Under the pieces are notes generated by a model. The model was not told where the DNA came from. It saw only the letters and a program-made list of their open reading frames with translations, and did no database searches. A stretch of DNA of 50,231 nt from Flavobacterium pectinovorum (GTDB lineage Bacteria; Bacteroidota; Bacteroidia; Flavobacteriales; Flavobacteriaceae). The stretch spans positions 42,200 through 92,430 of the forward strand of contig NZ_RCZH01000021.1 in the NCBI RefSeq assembly GCF_006438875.1, given 5' to 3'. Both the position numbers and the translations under genes were made by a program. Of this stretch, positions 31,995-43,100 are shown one piece after another. Position 1 is the stretch's first letter; the number at the start of each line of letters is the position of its first letter.

Positions 31995-34394
31995 CTATTT
32001 TACCCACTCTGTTTTTAGAGTAGTTTTTCCTTGAAATGGGTTTGAAGTTACGTCAAAATTGTTTCCGTTTTTCGTAACTTTTATTTCTTGTACTGCATCT
32101 CCGTCCGGTAAAAATACTTTGGCTGTCGCCGAAGTTGTTTTGTCACTTGCATATACTTTCAAAGTCAATTTAGTCCAATCCATGTCTTTTGTAGATTGTG
32201 CTAAAGCGATGTGGGGCAAAGCTGTTCCGTCTTTTACTAAAACTACGATTGGCACTTCTCCGGCTTTGATTTTATGCCATCCTGATTGATATACTTTTTT
32301 GGTTTGATAATCAATCCATGTTCCTTCCGGAAGGTAAACGTCTCTTTCTGTAACTTCTTCAAAAAGCGGTGCCACCAACATACTTGAACCAAATAAATAT
32401 TCGTTGTCTACCAACCAAGCTCCCGGATCATTTGGATATTCTACAAACAAAGCACGCATCATTGGCAATCCTTTTTGAGAACTTTCTTTCGCCTGAGCGT
32501 AGATGTATGGCATTAATTCGTAACGCATATTATCTGCTTTTCTAAATCCTTCCAAGAAATCTTTGCTGTATAACCAAGGTTCGCGCGGAGGTTCGCCGTG
32601 ACTTCTTACGTGTGAAGTAAACATCCCGAAAGGCGCCCATCTTCTGTATAAATTCTCTGGTGATTTTGTTGCAAATCCTCCTACGTCATGACTCCAGAAA
32701 CTGAATCCGCTTAATCCTAATGAAAGTCCGCCACGTAATTCTGCCGACATTGCTCCGTTTGAAGTTTCGGCATCTCCGCCCCAATGTAACGGATAACGCT
32801 GAGATCCTGCCCACGTACTTCTTGCCCAGATTAAAGTATATCCTTTTTCTTTCTGAGTAATTTCGGCTACAGCCTTATTGTATCTTAAAGGATATAAATT
32901 ATGTTCGTAAAAACCTGTTCTTCCTGAATGATAAATTCCGTCAGGCGGAGCTGCTTCTCCAAAATCTACTTTGAAAACTGAAACTCCTTGGTCGAATAAA
33001 TGTTTCAGTTTTGCCTGATACCAAGTCACTGTTTCGGGATTTGAGAAATCTAAAACGGCATCTTCGTACGGAAGATTTCCTTTTCTGTCTCTTACCGCTA
33101 AGTTTTTATCCATGATTTCGTTGAACAAGGTATTCTTTGGTGAAAAATACGGCAATTGCCATAAACACACATGGAAACCATCGTCTTTCAAATCTGACAT
33201 CATTTTTTGAGCATCGGGAAAACGATCTTTCGAAAACTCATAATTGTTTCTCCAATCTACATCAAACCAACCGGTATCAAAATGAATTACATCTGTTGGA
33301 ATTTTATATTTACGTAAATCTTTTGCTACCTGACGTCCTTCTTTTTCAGAGAAATAAGTAATTCGGCTCATCCAAAATCCGAAAGACCAAAGTGGTGGCA
33401 TTGCTGCTTTTCCGGTCAAATCTGTATATTGATCCAGAACGTCTTTTGGTTCTCCGATAAAGAAAAACAAATCGGCTTCATCGTCTCCAATATACATTTC
33501 GTTTGCACTTGAAAAATATCTTCCAAAGTCAACTGTAATTGGTGTTGAATGATGCATAAAAACTCCATAACCACGACTGCTCATATAAAACGGAACTGGT
33601 TTGTACATCGTCTCATTCTGAATTCCGTTAGCATCATCTGCCCATAAAACTACTTTTTGTCCGCGTTTATTGAATTGGGTGAAAGATTCTCCACAACCAA
33701 ATATTTTTTCGTCAGGTTCTAAACTAAAAGCGGCGCCCATACTTCTGGAATAATCGCTGTTTCTGCGCACATACGAGAACGGAAGTGTTGGCGTATAAGT
33801 ATTTTTAAAATCAGAATCATGAAGTGTACTTGTCAATAATTTTCCGGTTTCATCGTAGATTTTTACGTGCCATGGTTTTGACAAAATTTCTACAACTCCA
33901 TGTTTACTCGTGTATTTATATCCGCCTTCAATTTTAGAATATTTCCATAATTCAGGATGATTTGGCGCAACACCATTTATCAACATTAGGGATTCTTTTT
34001 CAGGATGAAATTGTGGTCCTGAAGTCGTTTTGATTCGGATTGTTCTATCTGAAACAAACTGTATCTGGAACGGCAATTCCGGTGAAGCCTGATATTCTGT
34101 TGTGGGAAATTCGTTTGCTTCTACAACATCTGGTTTCATCATCATGTTGTTGAAAGCCTGACGCGTTTTGTAATTATATCTCAGATATTTAATTGTTCCT
34201 TTTCCGGTTACAGGATCAAAAGCGGTAAGTTCATCGGCAAAATAAAAAGTGTTCAGATAATTCTGAAAATCTTTGCTGATGTCTATCGGAGCATTTAGCA
34301 CATCTGCGTTCTGAATTTGTGCGGACGCTTTTGGAACTGCTAAAAATCCAAGAATAAAAGCAGAAAACAATGCGGTTATTTGTGAGTTTTTCAT
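31995..34394 (-). CDS. GH31 alpha-xylosidase
   Basis: A 799-residue exported enzyme with signal peptide about 1-25 (ends ASAQ). It closely follows the YicI pattern: nucleophile Asp in VFKVDFGEAAPPDG (about 474) and acid/base Asp in LHWGGDAET (about 538), then LRGGLSLGLSGFSFWSHDVG (about 549). The KVDFGE and HWGGD pair marks isoprimeverose-cleaving alpha-xylosidases rather than alpha-glucosidases. It would remove the alpha-1,6-xylose from the non-reducing end of xyloglucan oligosaccharides in the periplasm. Xylose then becomes available to XylA and XylB of the same locus. There is no PA14 insertion. Confidence 0.95.
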   Translation of the reverse strand: MKNSQITALFSAFILGFLAVPKASAQIQNADVLNAPIDISKDFQNYLNTFYFADELTAFDPVTGKGTIKYLRYNYKTRQAFNNMMMKPDVVEANEFPTTEYQASPELPFQIQFVSDRTIRIKTTSGPQFHPEKESLMLINGVAPNHPELWKYSKIEGGYKYTSKHGVVEILSKPWHVKIYDETGKLLTSTLHDSDFKNTYTPTLPFSYVRRNSDYSRSMGAAFSLEPDEKIFGCGESFTQFNKRGQKVVLWADDANGIQNETMYKPVPFYMSSRGYGVFMHHSTPITVDFGRYFSSANEMYIGDDEADLFFFIGEPKDVLDQYTDLTGKAAMPPLWSFGFWMSRITYFSEKEGRQVAKDLRKYKIPTDVIHFDTGWFDVDWRNNYEFSKDRFPDAQKMMSDLKDDGFHVCLWQLPYFSPKNTLFNEIMDKNLAVRDRKGNLPYEDAVLDFSNPETVTWYQAKLKHLFDQGVSVFKVDFGEAAPPDGIYHSGRTGFYEHNLYPLRYNKAVAEITQKEKGYTLIWARSTWAGSQRYPLHWGGDAETSNGAMSAELRGGLSLGLSGFSFWSHDVGGFATKSPENLYRRWAPFGMFTSHVRSHGEPPREPWLYSKDFLEGFRKADNMRYELMPYIYAQAKESSQKGLPMMRALFVEYPNDPGAWLVDNEYLFGSSMLVAPLFEEVTERDVYLPEGTWIDYQTKKVYQSGWHKIKAGEVPIVVLVKDGTALPHIALAQSTKDMDWTKLTLKVYASDKTTSATAKVFLPDGDAVQEIKVTKNGNNFDVTSNPFQGKTTLKTEWVK

Positions 34395-34422
34395 TGATTA
34401 ATAATTTCTAAATGTTAGTTCT

Positions 34423-34522
34423 CCTAACAGTCCCGAAGCTTCGGGGCAAAACCTGTTAGGTATCTTATTGAATATCTTAATAAAATCTATCCATACCTAA
34501 CAGGTTTTGGAAACCTGTTAGG
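34423..34522. repeat. nested and simple CCTAACAGG palindromes
   Basis: At 34496-34522 a typical CCTAACAGG-type palindrome. At 34423-34460 its relative has the right half intact but its left half interrupted after CCTAACAG by the independent palindrome CCCGAAGCTTCGGG (34432-34445). The same inserted sequence occurs alone at 19858-19873. They lie between the GH2 stop and the GH31 start. Confidence 0.7.
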
Positions 34523-34534
34523 AAAGGTGTATTC

Positions 34535-37024
34535 TTATTCTGCTGTAATTACAATTGTCGCTGGTTTTAATCCATTCGCCTGAGCGGTTAATTCCAGTCT
34601 TCCTGTTTTAGTATCTGATTGAACAACCACCAAACATTTTCCGTTAAGCGCGGTGTGTTTTGAACCTTTGTATGATTCGTGACTTACCGGATCTCCGCTG
34701 CAAACTCCAACTATTTTTCCATTTCCTTTTAGTGAGAAATTGATTTCGTTATTGGCATTTGGAGCCAAAGTTCCTTTTGAATCCTGAATATCAACCGTTA
34801 CAAATGACAAATCATTTCCATCGGCTTTGATGTTGCTTCTGTCTGCTGTGAGTTTTAATTGCGATGGATTGTCTGCTGTTTTAATTTCGGTTTCCAAAAC
34901 TGTTTTTCCGTTTTTACGAGAAATTGCTTTTAGGGTTCCGGGTTGAAAGGGAATTCTCCACATGACGTGTAAATCGTCTCCTTTTTTACTTCTGATTCCT
35001 ACTGATTTTCCGTTAAGGAAAAGTTCAACCTCATCGGCCTTATTATAATATGCCCAAACATCAACGGTTTGTCCTGCTTTCCAGTTCCAATGTGGGAAAA
35101 TGTGCAGCACGGTTTTGTCTGTCCATTCACTTTGGTACATATAATACACATCTTTTGGGAAACCTGCTAAATCTACAATTCCGAAATACGAACTTACAGA
35201 CGGCCATTCGTACGGAGTTGGTTCTCCGATATAATCGAAACCTGTCCAGATGTACATTCCCGAAAGAAAATCGTATTTTTTAATGACTTTCCAGATTGCT
35301 TCATGCGTAGAACCCCAAGGCGTTTGTACCTGATCGTAAGCAGAAACGGTATTGCCCGGATTTCCTTTTGTGAATTTTTGATCCCAACTTACCGGCCATT
35401 TTTTTATAGTATCTGAAACTTTATCGTAATAACCGCGAGTTTGTAATCCCGAAGTAGTTTCGGTTGCGATGAAAGGAATTCCCGGGAAATTTTCTTTATG
35501 ATGTGCATAAGTTTGATGTGCATAATTGTATCCTATAAGATCTAAAACTCCAGATTTTGCAAGGGGATTAAATTGTACATTCTTTTTTTCGAATTGTAAT
35601 GTTACGTCATCAATATTCATGTTTACCGGCGGATTCATCGCTGCAGTTAGCGGACGTGTTTTATCGTTGGTGCGTACAATTGCTGCCAATTCTTTTGCGA
35701 TTTCAACACCTTTTTCATTCCATTGTTCCGGAATTTCGTTTCCTATACTCCATATAAAAATACTTGGATGATTGCGGTCGCGGTGCAATTGATCTGTTAA
35801 ATCTTTCTTGTGCCATTTGTCCCAATCGTTTGCATAATCATATTTGGTTTTATTTTGTTTCCACATGTCGAAAGCTTCATCCATGACAATGAAACCCATT
35901 TTATCACAAAGATCTAAAAGTTCCGGAGCTGGAGGATTATGAGAAGTTCTGATTCCGTTTACACCCATTTCTTTCAGGATTTCTAACTGACGTTCGATGG
36001 CGCGAGTGTTGATTGCTGAACCTAAAGGTCCTAAATCATGATGCATGCAAACTCCTTTTATTTTTACTTGTTTTCCGTTTAAAATAAAACCTTTGTTCAC
36101 ATCAAATTTAAAATCTCTAATCCCTAAATTGGTTTTGTATTGATCTACAATTTTATCATCTATTGAAATTTCTGTTATAACGGTGTATAATTCAGGTTTT
36201 TCAACTGACCATAAAATTGGCGTTTCAACCTCAGTCTCTTGTTTAATTGTTTGATTGGCGTTTGCTCCAATGGTTATATTTTGAGTAACCGATGTTACTT
36301 TAGTATCTTCTTTAAAAATAGTAGTGGTTACAGTTGCTTTTTTTGAAGCTGCATTTTGATTCTGAATTGTAGTTTCAAAATTTACCGAAGCTTTTTCGGC
36401 AGTAACTTTTGGCGTTGTCACATAAGTTCCCCATTGTGCAACATGTAATTTATCTGTGGTTTCGATCCAGACATTTCTAAAAATTCCTGATCCTGAATAC
36501 CAACGTGAATTTGGTTGTTTTGAATTGTCAACCTTTACAATAATTTCATTGTTTTTTTCTCCGTAATTTAAGTACGAAGAGATTTCATATTGAAAGCTAA
36601 TATATCCGTTTGGACGTTTTCCTAAATAATGTCCGTTTACCCAAACTTCGCTGTTTTTATAAACTCCATCAAAGACAATTGATATAATTTTATTTTTATC
36701 AGAATCACTTATTTTGAAAGTTTTCTTATACCAGCCTAAACCTCCGTTAAGTGATCCGCCTCCGTATCCGGCAGGACTTTTTTCGTCAAACTTTCCTTCA
36801 ATACTCCAATCATGCGGAACATTTAAGGTTCTCCATTTGGTTGAAGTTCCAATGGTATCTTTATCAATTATACTATCGTTTAAGTGAAAACTCCAATCTG
36901 AATTAAAAGAAATTTTTCGATTACTAAAAGTATCTTCTTTTTTATTGCAAGAACCCAACAGGATAATTCCGATTAGCAGTAATAACGGCAAAGCATTATT
37001 TATATAGTTTCTTTTTTTGTTCAT
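34535..37024 (-). CDS. GH2 beta-galactosidase, lipoprotein
   Basis: An 829-residue lipoprotein (lipobox LLGSC, Cys at 26). Order: jelly-roll sugar-binding domain with LNVPHDWSIEGKF (about 68) and WYKKTFKI, Ig-like domain, TIM barrel with RTSHNPPAPELLDLCDKMGF (about 366), acid/base Glu in IWSIGNEIPEQW (about 427), nucleophile Glu in FIATETTSGL (about 521), and C-terminal Ig-like domains with LTADRSNIKADGND. In this locus the expected job is removing beta-1,2-galactose from xyloglucan side chains. Its upstream gap has an internal promoter and a 15-base inverted repeat, so it may begin a second transcript. Confidence 0.93.
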   Translation of the reverse strand: MNKKRNYINNALPLLLLIGIILLGSCNKKEDTFSNRKISFNSDWSFHLNDSIIDKDTIGTSTKWRTLNVPHDWSIEGKFDEKSPAGYGGGSLNGGLGWYKKTFKISDSDKNKIISIVFDGVYKNSEVWVNGHYLGKRPNGYISFQYEISSYLNYGEKNNEIIVKVDNSKQPNSRWYSGSGIFRNVWIETTDKLHVAQWGTYVTTPKVTAEKASVNFETTIQNQNAASKKATVTTTIFKEDTKVTSVTQNITIGANANQTIKQETEVETPILWSVEKPELYTVITEISIDDKIVDQYKTNLGIRDFKFDVNKGFILNGKQVKIKGVCMHHDLGPLGSAINTRAIERQLEILKEMGVNGIRTSHNPPAPELLDLCDKMGFIVMDEAFDMWKQNKTKYDYANDWDKWHKKDLTDQLHRDRNHPSIFIWSIGNEIPEQWNEKGVEIAKELAAIVRTNDKTRPLTAAMNPPVNMNIDDVTLQFEKKNVQFNPLAKSGVLDLIGYNYAHQTYAHHKENFPGIPFIATETTSGLQTRGYYDKVSDTIKKWPVSWDQKFTKGNPGNTVSAYDQVQTPWGSTHEAIWKVIKKYDFLSGMYIWTGFDYIGEPTPYEWPSVSSYFGIVDLAGFPKDVYYMYQSEWTDKTVLHIFPHWNWKAGQTVDVWAYYNKADEVELFLNGKSVGIRSKKGDDLHVMWRIPFQPGTLKAISRKNGKTVLETEIKTADNPSQLKLTADRSNIKADGNDLSFVTVDIQDSKGTLAPNANNEINFSLKGNGKIVGVCSGDPVSHESYKGSKHTALNGKCLVVVQSDTKTGRLELTAQANGLKPATIVITAE

Positions 37025-37052
37025 ATTAAGAGGATTTTATTGTTTTTAAAAA

Positions 37053-37098
37053 CAAATATAAACATACCGATAGGTGATTGTTTCAATCCCCTACCGGT
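37053..37098 (-). promoter_or_regulatory. internal promoter with an overlapping inverted repeat before GH2
   Basis: On the minus strand, TTG (37084-37086), a 23-base spacer and TATATTTG (37053-37060) resemble the consensus. A 15-base inverted repeat (37066-37080 with 37084-37098, two mismatches, loop of three) covers the -33 element. It may be an operator, an mRNA hairpin separating the susCD part from the enzymes, or both. Confidence 0.55.
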
Positions 37099-37149
37099 TG
37101 TTTTATACTCTGAAGTAATTATGGTTTTAGATTAAAAACCACAAACACT

Positions 37150-38523
37150 TTAAGGAACTATATAGTGGAAAACAAACCATTCGTCTTTTCCTGCATCATA
37201 TGATGTTCCAAGCCAGATTCCTTTTTGAAGAAAATCTTTATTGTATGCTTTTACTACTTTAATAACATTTACGGTTGGATTCATCCAGCTTGTTGCATTT
37301 TGAAGAAGTGTTTCTCCTCCTAAATTAATTTCGTTGGTTGCTGCGTTTATAGTAAAAGTTCCAGTTGTGATTACACCATTTTGATTGCGGGTATAGTTAA
37401 GAGTTCCTCCCCATTGATCAAAACGTATTGATGAATTACCAGCGATTGCTGCCCAATCATCATTCCATCCCCAATTGTACGAACTAGTTGAATTAACTGT
37501 CCAACCTTTTCCTTTTCCAACCCAGTCAACAGGATTTCCTGTTCCATCTAATTTCCAAACTCTTCCTGCTCCGGCTCCACCAGTCAACATTGTCAATAAT
37601 TCTCCAGGCGCAAATGTAGGATTGTACCCTTCGTCAACTACAGGTTCTGTAACTGGAGGAACATAATTGTCAGCATAATCCTTGGAAACAAAATTCCAGA
37701 TATACCACCATGCTCCTTCGCTATTGGTTCTTTTTACAGCAATTCTTAACTGGTTCTCCGTTAATGTCAATACTTTAAGATTGTCGTTCCAGTTACTTGC
37801 ATTTGCAATATAATTATCCGGTCTAAGGATTGTTGCTCCTGTTGTTGTTAAAGTATGACCATTGATATCTAAGAAGTAAGATCCGTTTTCGATCGTTGTT
37901 CCATCAGCTTCATGAACGGTCATAAAAGGTCCTCCTTCAAGGCTGAATGTCATGTATCTTCCCCAATGCATATCTGCATCTGTGCTTGAATTAGCGTTTC
38001 CTTCAGGTTCCCAGTTTGGAGTAAAATTACCCCATTCTACAGTTGTGCTTGGATCTGCATAAGACATTGCTCCTGGAGCTAAACCATATTTACCATTGTC
38101 CGTTACCCAAGATTTCTTTTTACCAACTCCGCCTGATAATGCTGTCCAAAGTGGATCATTAACATAATTTAAGTTATCCTGATTCACAGTAATTGTTACC
38201 GGATCTAACTGAACAATACCACCACCGGTTGTTGCCGAAATTTTAATGGTGTAACTTCCTTTAAAAGCATATTTTACAGTTTCTACCGCTTTGCTTGATT
38301 TTCCTGTACCGTAATCCCAGTTCAATACAACTCCGGGAGTTGTATTTTTCATTATTACTGTATTTCCTCCCGGATCTGCTGTTAAATCCTGAGTGATTTC
38401 AAAATGTATATCCGCTTTATCCATCGGTGTATCCAGAGAATACGTTTCAGGAGAACAAGATGATACTAGCATTGATGCTGCTAACATCAAAAATGATGTA
38501 ACTAATAATTTAATATTTTTCAT
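37150..38523 (-). CDS. surface glycan-binding lipoprotein (SusE/F-like position)
   Basis: A 457-residue lipoprotein (lipobox VSSC, Cys at 23). Residues about 35-115 form a PKD-like immunoglobulin fold (VVLNWDYGTGK, KGSYTIKISATT). Two related Trp-rich modules follow: about 125-285 beginning DPLWTALSGGVGKKKSWVTD, and about 310-455 beginning LLTMLTGGAGAGRVWKLDG. Each has a W-x-L-x-GG start and aromatic residues suited to sugar stacking. It is 22 bases after susD, the position of surface glycan-binding proteins in such loci. It has no enzyme motifs. It is not a close SusE or SusF relative by eye. Confidence 0.8.
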   Translation of the reverse strand: MKNIKLLVTSFLMLAASMLVSSCSPETYSLDTPMDKADIHFEITQDLTADPGGNTVIMKNTTPGVVLNWDYGTGKSSKAVETVKYAFKGSYTIKISATTGGGIVQLDPVTITVNQDNLNYVNDPLWTALSGGVGKKKSWVTDNGKYGLAPGAMSYADPSTTVEWGNFTPNWEPEGNANSSTDADMHWGRYMTFSLEGGPFMTVHEADGTTIENGSYFLDINGHTLTTTGATILRPDNYIANASNWNDNLKVLTLTENQLRIAVKRTNSEGAWWYIWNFVSKDYADNYVPPVTEPVVDEGYNPTFAPGELLTMLTGGAGAGRVWKLDGTGNPVDWVGKGKGWTVNSTSSYNWGWNDDWAAIAGNSSIRFDQWGGTLNYTRNQNGVITTGTFTINAATNEINLGGETLLQNATSWMNPTVNVIKVVKAYNKDFLQKGIWLGTSYDAGKDEWFVFHYIVP

Positions 38524-38545
38524 TTCTTTCCTTTTTTAGTTAAGA

Positions 38546-40120
38546 TTACCAACCTGCATTTTGCTTCAAAACTCCGCCTGATAATGTAATCTGAGTATTC
38601 GGAATTTGTTGTAGTCCTTTTGTAGCTTCAATTTTACCTGCTGAAATTGTTTTTGTTGCGGCAACTCCACCATTTAATAATGTTGTAGTTTCTGCAATAG
38701 CTGTAGAAGCTTTTCCAACACCCTGACGCAATAAATCCCAGTATCTAACTCCTTCAAGAGCAAATTCTAAATGTCTTTCGTTCATGATATTATCATAATT
38801 AACCGGTAGCGCTGTAAAATTGTCTTTGTAAGCTCTTCTTCTCACGTCATCAAAATAAGTCTGAGCACTTCCGCTTCCTAATTCGGCAGCCATCAATAAA
38901 ACGTCAGCATATCTTAATACAACATAATCCTGAAATTGACCGATATCCCAATATTGGCTTCCCATAACAAGTGGCATATCTACTCCGTTTTTGTCCACCA
39001 TTGGTGAATATTTTTTATTGTAGTAACCGGTGTATTCTCTTTGATTGTTTATTTTATCGAATTTTATTTTTTCTTCATCGATTCCAATCACAGTTGCTAC
39101 ACGTCTTGTATCTGTTGCGCTATAAGTATCCCATAATTTTGAGTTTACCGTAACTCCCCAACCACGTCCGTAAGGGTAAGAAGAGAATTCTCTCATACCA
39201 AACATTACCATCCAATGGTTTCCATCTGTATTTCCGTTATAATCACTTGTGTAAGAGTATTTCACAGAAAACACAATTTCTTTATTGCTTTCTCCCGCAT
39301 ATTTATCAACTGAAGCTGCTGGCCACAAAGTAGAAAAATCATCTACTAAACCATGACCGCTTGAAGCAATTACATCTTCAAGATGTCCTAAGGCTTGTGT
39401 TTTAGTTACTATTCCAGCTAAATCTGTTTTTCCGTAATATCCTGTATAATATAGGTAAACACGTCCCAGTAGAGATTTTGCAGCCCATTTTGTAATGCGT
39501 CCTGAAGTTGTAGCATTGTAGGCAACAGCAGGTAAATTATTTGAAGCAAAAACTAAATCTTCGGCAATTACTTTATAAATTTCTTCCGGCGCTGCTTGTG
39601 GTACATTTTCAGAAGAGGGAGCTGTTAACAAAGGAACACTTCCCCATAAACGTGCCATTTCAAAATAAAGATAGGCTCTGATAAATCTGGTTTCAGATGT
39701 ATACGTATTCTTTAGAGCTGTATCTCCTTTCCAGTCGATCTGATCCATTTTTGACAAGAAAACATTACAACGATAAAGTGCTTTATAATAACCAATCCAG
39801 TTACCGTTAAGCATATCAACATCTGCAGGTGAACGTGAAATATCAAACTCGTCGATTGCAGCATAATTGTAACCATCAGAATTTCCGGTTCCGCCAAAAC
39901 AATCATCAGACATTACTTCACTTATCACCGGAACTCCTAAACCGCTGGCTCCGGTTGCAACTTGCAAACCATCATAACAACCTACTAATGCTGAATAGGC
40001 ATCATCTGTTGTTTTATAAAAATTAGTATCTGTTTGTTGTACTAATGGTTCTGTTTCTAAACTACAAGAACCCAATGACAATAAACTCAAACAGAAAATA
40101 TATAGATATGTATTTTTCAT
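38546..40120 (-). CDS. SusD/RagB family outer-membrane lipoprotein
   Basis: A 524-residue lipoprotein (LSLGSC, Cys at 19) that binds glycan and forms the lid on the SusC channel. The SusD N-terminal region has TDTNFYKTTDDAYSALVGCY (about 30-50), followed by TPR helices with RCNVFLSKMD, ETRFIRAYLYFEMARLWGSV (about 142-161) and PQAAPEEIYKVI. The C-terminal region has YVVLRYADVLLMAAEL, ERHLEFALEGVRYWDLLRQG (about 450-470). Complete. It starts 11 bases after susC. The pair is probably specific for xyloglucan oligosaccharides given the surrounding enzymes. Confidence 0.97.
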   Translation of the reverse strand: MKNTYLYIFCLSLLSLGSCSLETEPLVQQTDTNFYKTTDDAYSALVGCYDGLQVATGASGLGVPVISEVMSDDCFGGTGNSDGYNYAAIDEFDISRSPADVDMLNGNWIGYYKALYRCNVFLSKMDQIDWKGDTALKNTYTSETRFIRAYLYFEMARLWGSVPLLTAPSSENVPQAAPEEIYKVIAEDLVFASNNLPAVAYNATTSGRITKWAAKSLLGRVYLYYTGYYGKTDLAGIVTKTQALGHLEDVIASSGHGLVDDFSTLWPAASVDKYAGESNKEIVFSVKYSYTSDYNGNTDGNHWMVMFGMREFSSYPYGRGWGVTVNSKLWDTYSATDTRRVATVIGIDEEKIKFDKINNQREYTGYYNKKYSPMVDKNGVDMPLVMGSQYWDIGQFQDYVVLRYADVLLMAAELGSGSAQTYFDDVRRRAYKDNFTALPVNYDNIMNERHLEFALEGVRYWDLLRQGVGKASTAIAETTTLLNGGVAATKTISAGKIEATKGLQQIPNTQITLSGGVLKQNAGW

Positions 40121-40131
40121 CTTATTAATTA

Positions 40132-43100
40132 TTAAAGTTTAATATTTAATCCCAACATGTATGTTCTTGGTCGTGGGTAGTAACCTACATCAACACCTGA
40201 TGAAAACTTTTGGTCGTTATTTGAAGAACCAAATCCAATTTCAGGATCCATACCATCATATTTCGTAAAAGTGTAAAGATTCAATACAGAGAAATAAAGT
40301 CTGAACTGGCTTGCAAAAAAGGTTTTTGATTGTTTCATTTTTGCTAAATCAAATCCTAATGTAACGGTACTGATTCTTAAAAAATCACCATCCTGAACAT
40401 ACAAATCTGAGAATTGCGTAAAGTTTCTGTTGTCTTCTGTTACTCTTGGTACTGTGTTTGAAGAACCTTCTCCATGCCAACGATCTAATATTGCAGATGT
40501 ATAATTTCCGTAAGCACCTGCCTGATTTCTATACGACTGTACGATTTGATTTCCTGCTACACCATTTGCCATAACCGAGAAATCGAAAGCTTTGTAACTA
40601 CCGGATAAAGAGAAACCAAAAGTAAAGTCCGGATTTGGTTTTCCGATACTTGTTTTATCTGATGCATCAATTTTATCATCTCCGTTAGTGTTTACATAGA
40701 TAAGATCTCCGGGAGCTGCATTTGGTTGTAAAACCGCACCACTTGCTGATTTATAATTGTCAATTTGTGCCTGATTTTGAAAAACTCCGCCAGTTTTATA
40801 TCCCCAGAAATAACCTAACGGTTGTCCATTTTGTGCTCTGTAAAACTCACCTGAATTATCATAAAGTTCGTTGTTCAATCCGTGGATGATACCATCTGTA
40901 GTAGGTATTTTTCCAACTGTGTTTTTATTATAGGCACCGTTTGCACTAATGCTATAATTAAAATCTCCAATTTTATTTTGATATTGTAATGACAACTCAA
41001 CTCCTTTATTCACTACGTCTCCACCGTTGATGTAAGGCGCATCTGCACCGGCAGTTGCTAAAATTGGTGCTAAAATTAACCAGTCTTTATTCGTTTTTTG
41101 GTAAACATCAAACGTAACATTTAAGGCATTGTGTAAAAATCTTGCATCAAAACCAAAATCAATTTGTTCTGAAGTTTCCCATTTTAAATTCAGATTTGAT
41201 AATCTGTCCGGATAAGCACCAGGCGTTAAAACTCCTTCTGTATCACCAAAAATATAATTGGTATTATTTGATTTTATAGTTGATAAATATTGAAAAGGTC
41301 TTGCATTCTGATTACCAACCTGTCCCCAGCTTCCTCTTAATTTAAGAAAGTTAATAACATTTGAATCTCTTAGAAAATTTTCATTTGAAGCTATCCAACC
41401 TGCAGATACTGATGGGAAATAACCCCATTGATTTTCTTTAGAAAAAATAGAAGATCCATCCATTCTAAAAGTTGCATTGATCAAATAAGTTTCTTTATAG
41501 TTGTAATTTAATCTTCCAAAATAAGACATTCTTTTAGTCTCTTGTTTTAGACCGCTCATGGATATTTTTGCACCATCTTTGTTAGTCGTGTTGTCTAACC
41601 AAGCGTGTTCTAAATCATTAAAAACAGAATCTGCATTGGTAACACTTACCGAAGTTCCGTCATAATTAATAGAGGAAGTTCCTAACATTGCTTCAAAATG
41701 ATGCGTATCTGCAACATTAAATTTATAAGTCAATAAATTATCCCAAGTAAGAGTTTTACCTTTGTTCATGTTTTGGTTAACTTTATCAAATGCATTGTTT
41801 GCATAAATCGATAAGTCATATATTGGCAAGTATGAATGTCCTTCACCTGCATAATAATCAAGTCCTAAAGTAGTTTTGAATGTTAAGTTTTTTATAGGCT
41901 CAATTTGCAAATAAACATTTCCAAGTAATTTTTGGTTGTTACCTTCATTTTGATTGTTGTATTGCATCAAAGCATAAGGATTTGCTGCTCCGGCAAGCCA
42001 AGGCTCTGTATTATTTGTGGTATCATAATAATTGCCTTTAGAATCATACATTGGCAATAATGGCGTTGCCTGAAAAGCACCTCTTAAAGCATTATTGTAT
42101 TGATTTCCAACTCCAATTCCGTTTTTATTAATATAAGCAAAACTTAAATTTTCTCCAAACGTAACTACGTCTTTGTATAATTTATGTTCTGAATTGAATC
42201 TAAAATTATAACGTTCGTAGTTTGATAAATCTTTACCTCCTACAACTCCTTCTTGTCCTAAATAAGACAACGATGCTGAATAAACTGAAGTATCTGAACC
42301 ACCCGAAGCACCAAATGAGAAATTTTTGGTAGCCGCATTATCAGTAAACATTTTATCCATCCAGTTTGTTCCTTTTCCTAACGCAGCAATTTGGCTATTC
42401 GTAAAATATGGGTTTTTCCCTGAGTTTACAGCAGCTTCGTTTAGTATCGTTGCATACTCCGTTGCATCTAATAAATCAACTTTTCTGGCTACAGATTGTA
42501 CACCATAATACTGATCAAAAGTCATTTGTCCTGCAGCACCTCTTTTTCCTTTTTTGGTTGTTACCAAAACAACTCCATTAGAAGCTTGAGATCCATAAAT
42601 GGCAGCAGATGCAGCATCTTTTAAAACAGAAATAGATTCAATATCTGAATTGCTTAAATAAGAAATATCACTTGTAAGTATTCCGTCAACAACATAAAGC
42701 GGACTGCTTCCTCCTGTTGATCCCACACCTCTAATCACGACATTTAGTCCTTCTCCCGGTTGTCCTGAAGTAGAAGTAACCTGAAGTCCTGCTGCCTGAC
42801 CCTGAAGCGCTTGCAGTGCATTTGTCGTATTGGTTTTAGCAAGATTCTCTCCGCTAACCTGAGTAACGGCGCTTGTTACAAGCGTTTTCTTTTGAGAACC
42901 ATACCCAATTACGACAACTTCTTTAAGATCTGCGGCTTCTGTTTGTAAAGTAACATTAATCGTTTTTTGAGTTCCAACAGTTATACGCTGTGCTTTAAAT
43001 CCCATAAAACTGATTACAATTACGTTACCCGTTTTTGCTTCCAGTTTAAAATTTCCATCAAAATCTGTTGAGGTTGCTGTTTTGGTTCCTTCAATTGCTA

